A stretch of 64,000 nt of DNA from Dictyophora rubrovolvata (lineage: Eukaryota > Basidiomycota > Agaricomycetes > Phallales > Phallaceae): the NCBI GenBank assembly GCA_029959195.1, contig CP114118.1, positions 496,001-560,000 of the forward strand, given 5' to 3'. Numbering within the stretch: the first letter of the stretch is position 1; the number at the start of each line of letters is the position of its first letter. A model generated the notes under the pieces. The model had not been told where the DNA came from, ran no database searches, and was given only the letters and a program-made list of their open reading frames with translations. The position numbers and the translations under genes are program-made. This document shows positions 63,592 to 64,000 of the stretch, one piece after another.

Positions 63592-64000
63592 CTACAACAC
63601 CCTCACAACCCAATCAATATCACCATCCAACAACCCGTGCGCGTGCGCATGCCCATTACTAACCGACGAGCCAGCACCAGCACCCTCTTCCTTAACACCA
63701 CTCTTACCACTCGTCGCAGAGCTCGATGAACCCGCACCTGCATTCCCATTTCCAGTGGTAGCCCCAGATCCACCAGCACCAGCACCAGCACCAGCAACAA
63801 CCCTCCTCTGAATCCTCTCAACCTGCTCATGGCTTAAACTCGGCTCGCACGCAATACTTCTCCCAGAATGATATCCAATCCCATCATACGGGCGCATAAA
63901 CAAGATAGGAAGCGTCGGAAGCGGCGGCGGCGGTGATAATGATGGTGGTGGTGGTGGTGGTGGTGGCGGTGGTGCATCATGCTTCGCATCACCACTCTCA
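63592..64000 (-). CDS. hypothetical protein, C-terminal 135 residues (gene enters from beyond the window)
   Basis: The frame is open from the window edge (codon at 63999) to TAG at 63594-63592. It begins with a run of eleven prolines (two codons CCA/CCG alternating), then PPPPLPTLPILFMRPYDGIG, YHSGRSIACEPSL and HEQVERIQRRV. After that come an Ala-Gly repeat, a Ser/Gly-rich stretch and the end DIDWVVRVL. The middle PYDGIGYHSGRS segment is the only part that looks conserved. I do not recognise the family. No splice site interrupts this piece. Confidence 0.6.
   Translation of the reverse strand, partial: ESGDAKHDAPPPPPPPPPPSLSPPPPLPTLPILFMRPYDGIGYHSGRSIACEPSLSHEQVERIQRRVVAGAGAGAGGSGATTGNGNAGAGSSSSATSGKSGVKEEGAGAGSSVSNGHAHAHGLLDGDIDWVVRVL

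Overview
This is a window of nuclear DNA from a mushroom-forming basidiomycete (Agaricomycetes, probably Agaricales). The genes are interrupted by many short introns of about 45-90 nt with GT-AG ends, usually with a CTNAY-like branch site. The gene content also fits: a CBM1-bearing GH11 xylanase, a DUF6535 membrane protein, F-box proteins, and a Cyc8/Ssn6 co-repressor with long low-complexity tails. Exon coordinates below were worked out by hand from splice signals and reading-frame continuity.

Layout. 1-798 (minus) is the 5' end of a spliced gene that looks like Mediator subunit 5. About 20 kb of almost gene-free DNA follows, with one weak candidate small gene near 2.5-3.1 kb. 20.8-27.2 kb holds CYC8/SSN6 (1999 codons deduced). 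28.35-30.36 kb encodes an Erf4/GOLGA7-domain protein, the partner subunit of a Ras palmitoyltransferase. A 268-bp solo LTR with a perfect 5-bp target duplication lies at 31.03-31.30 kb. A DUF6535 protein (32.2-35.5 kb), an F-box protein (36.2-37.7 kb), a sedolisin (S53) prodomain relic (38.6-39.35 kb), an unrecognised 352-aa protein (minus) and a second F-box-like protein (minus) follow.

44-62.3 kb is a birth-and-death array. Two tandem aldehyde dehydrogenases (the first apparently damaged beside its catalytic cysteine) precede a third, degraded copy. Then come two copies of a duplicated unit, [secreted-protein gene + aldo/keto reductase]. In the right copy (54.9-59.3 kb) the unit is a GH11-CBM1 xylanase plus an intact reductase. 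In the left copy (50.2-54.3 kb) the reductase is a pseudogene split by a roughly 410-bp SINE-like insertion. The xylanase position there holds a different gene: promoter and signal peptide match the xylanase, but the secreted body is about twelve histidine-rich repeats. A further intact reductase lies at 60.4-62.3 kb. The xylanase, reductases and aldehyde dehydrogenases would fit lignocellulose attack and detoxification of the released aldehydes, but joint function is inferred only from position.

63.6-64.0 kb is the C-terminal end of an unrecognised minus-strand gene running out of the window. The most unusual object is the histidine-rich secreted repeat protein at 50,183-50,863, apparently made by grafting a repeat onto a duplicated xylanase promoter and leader.
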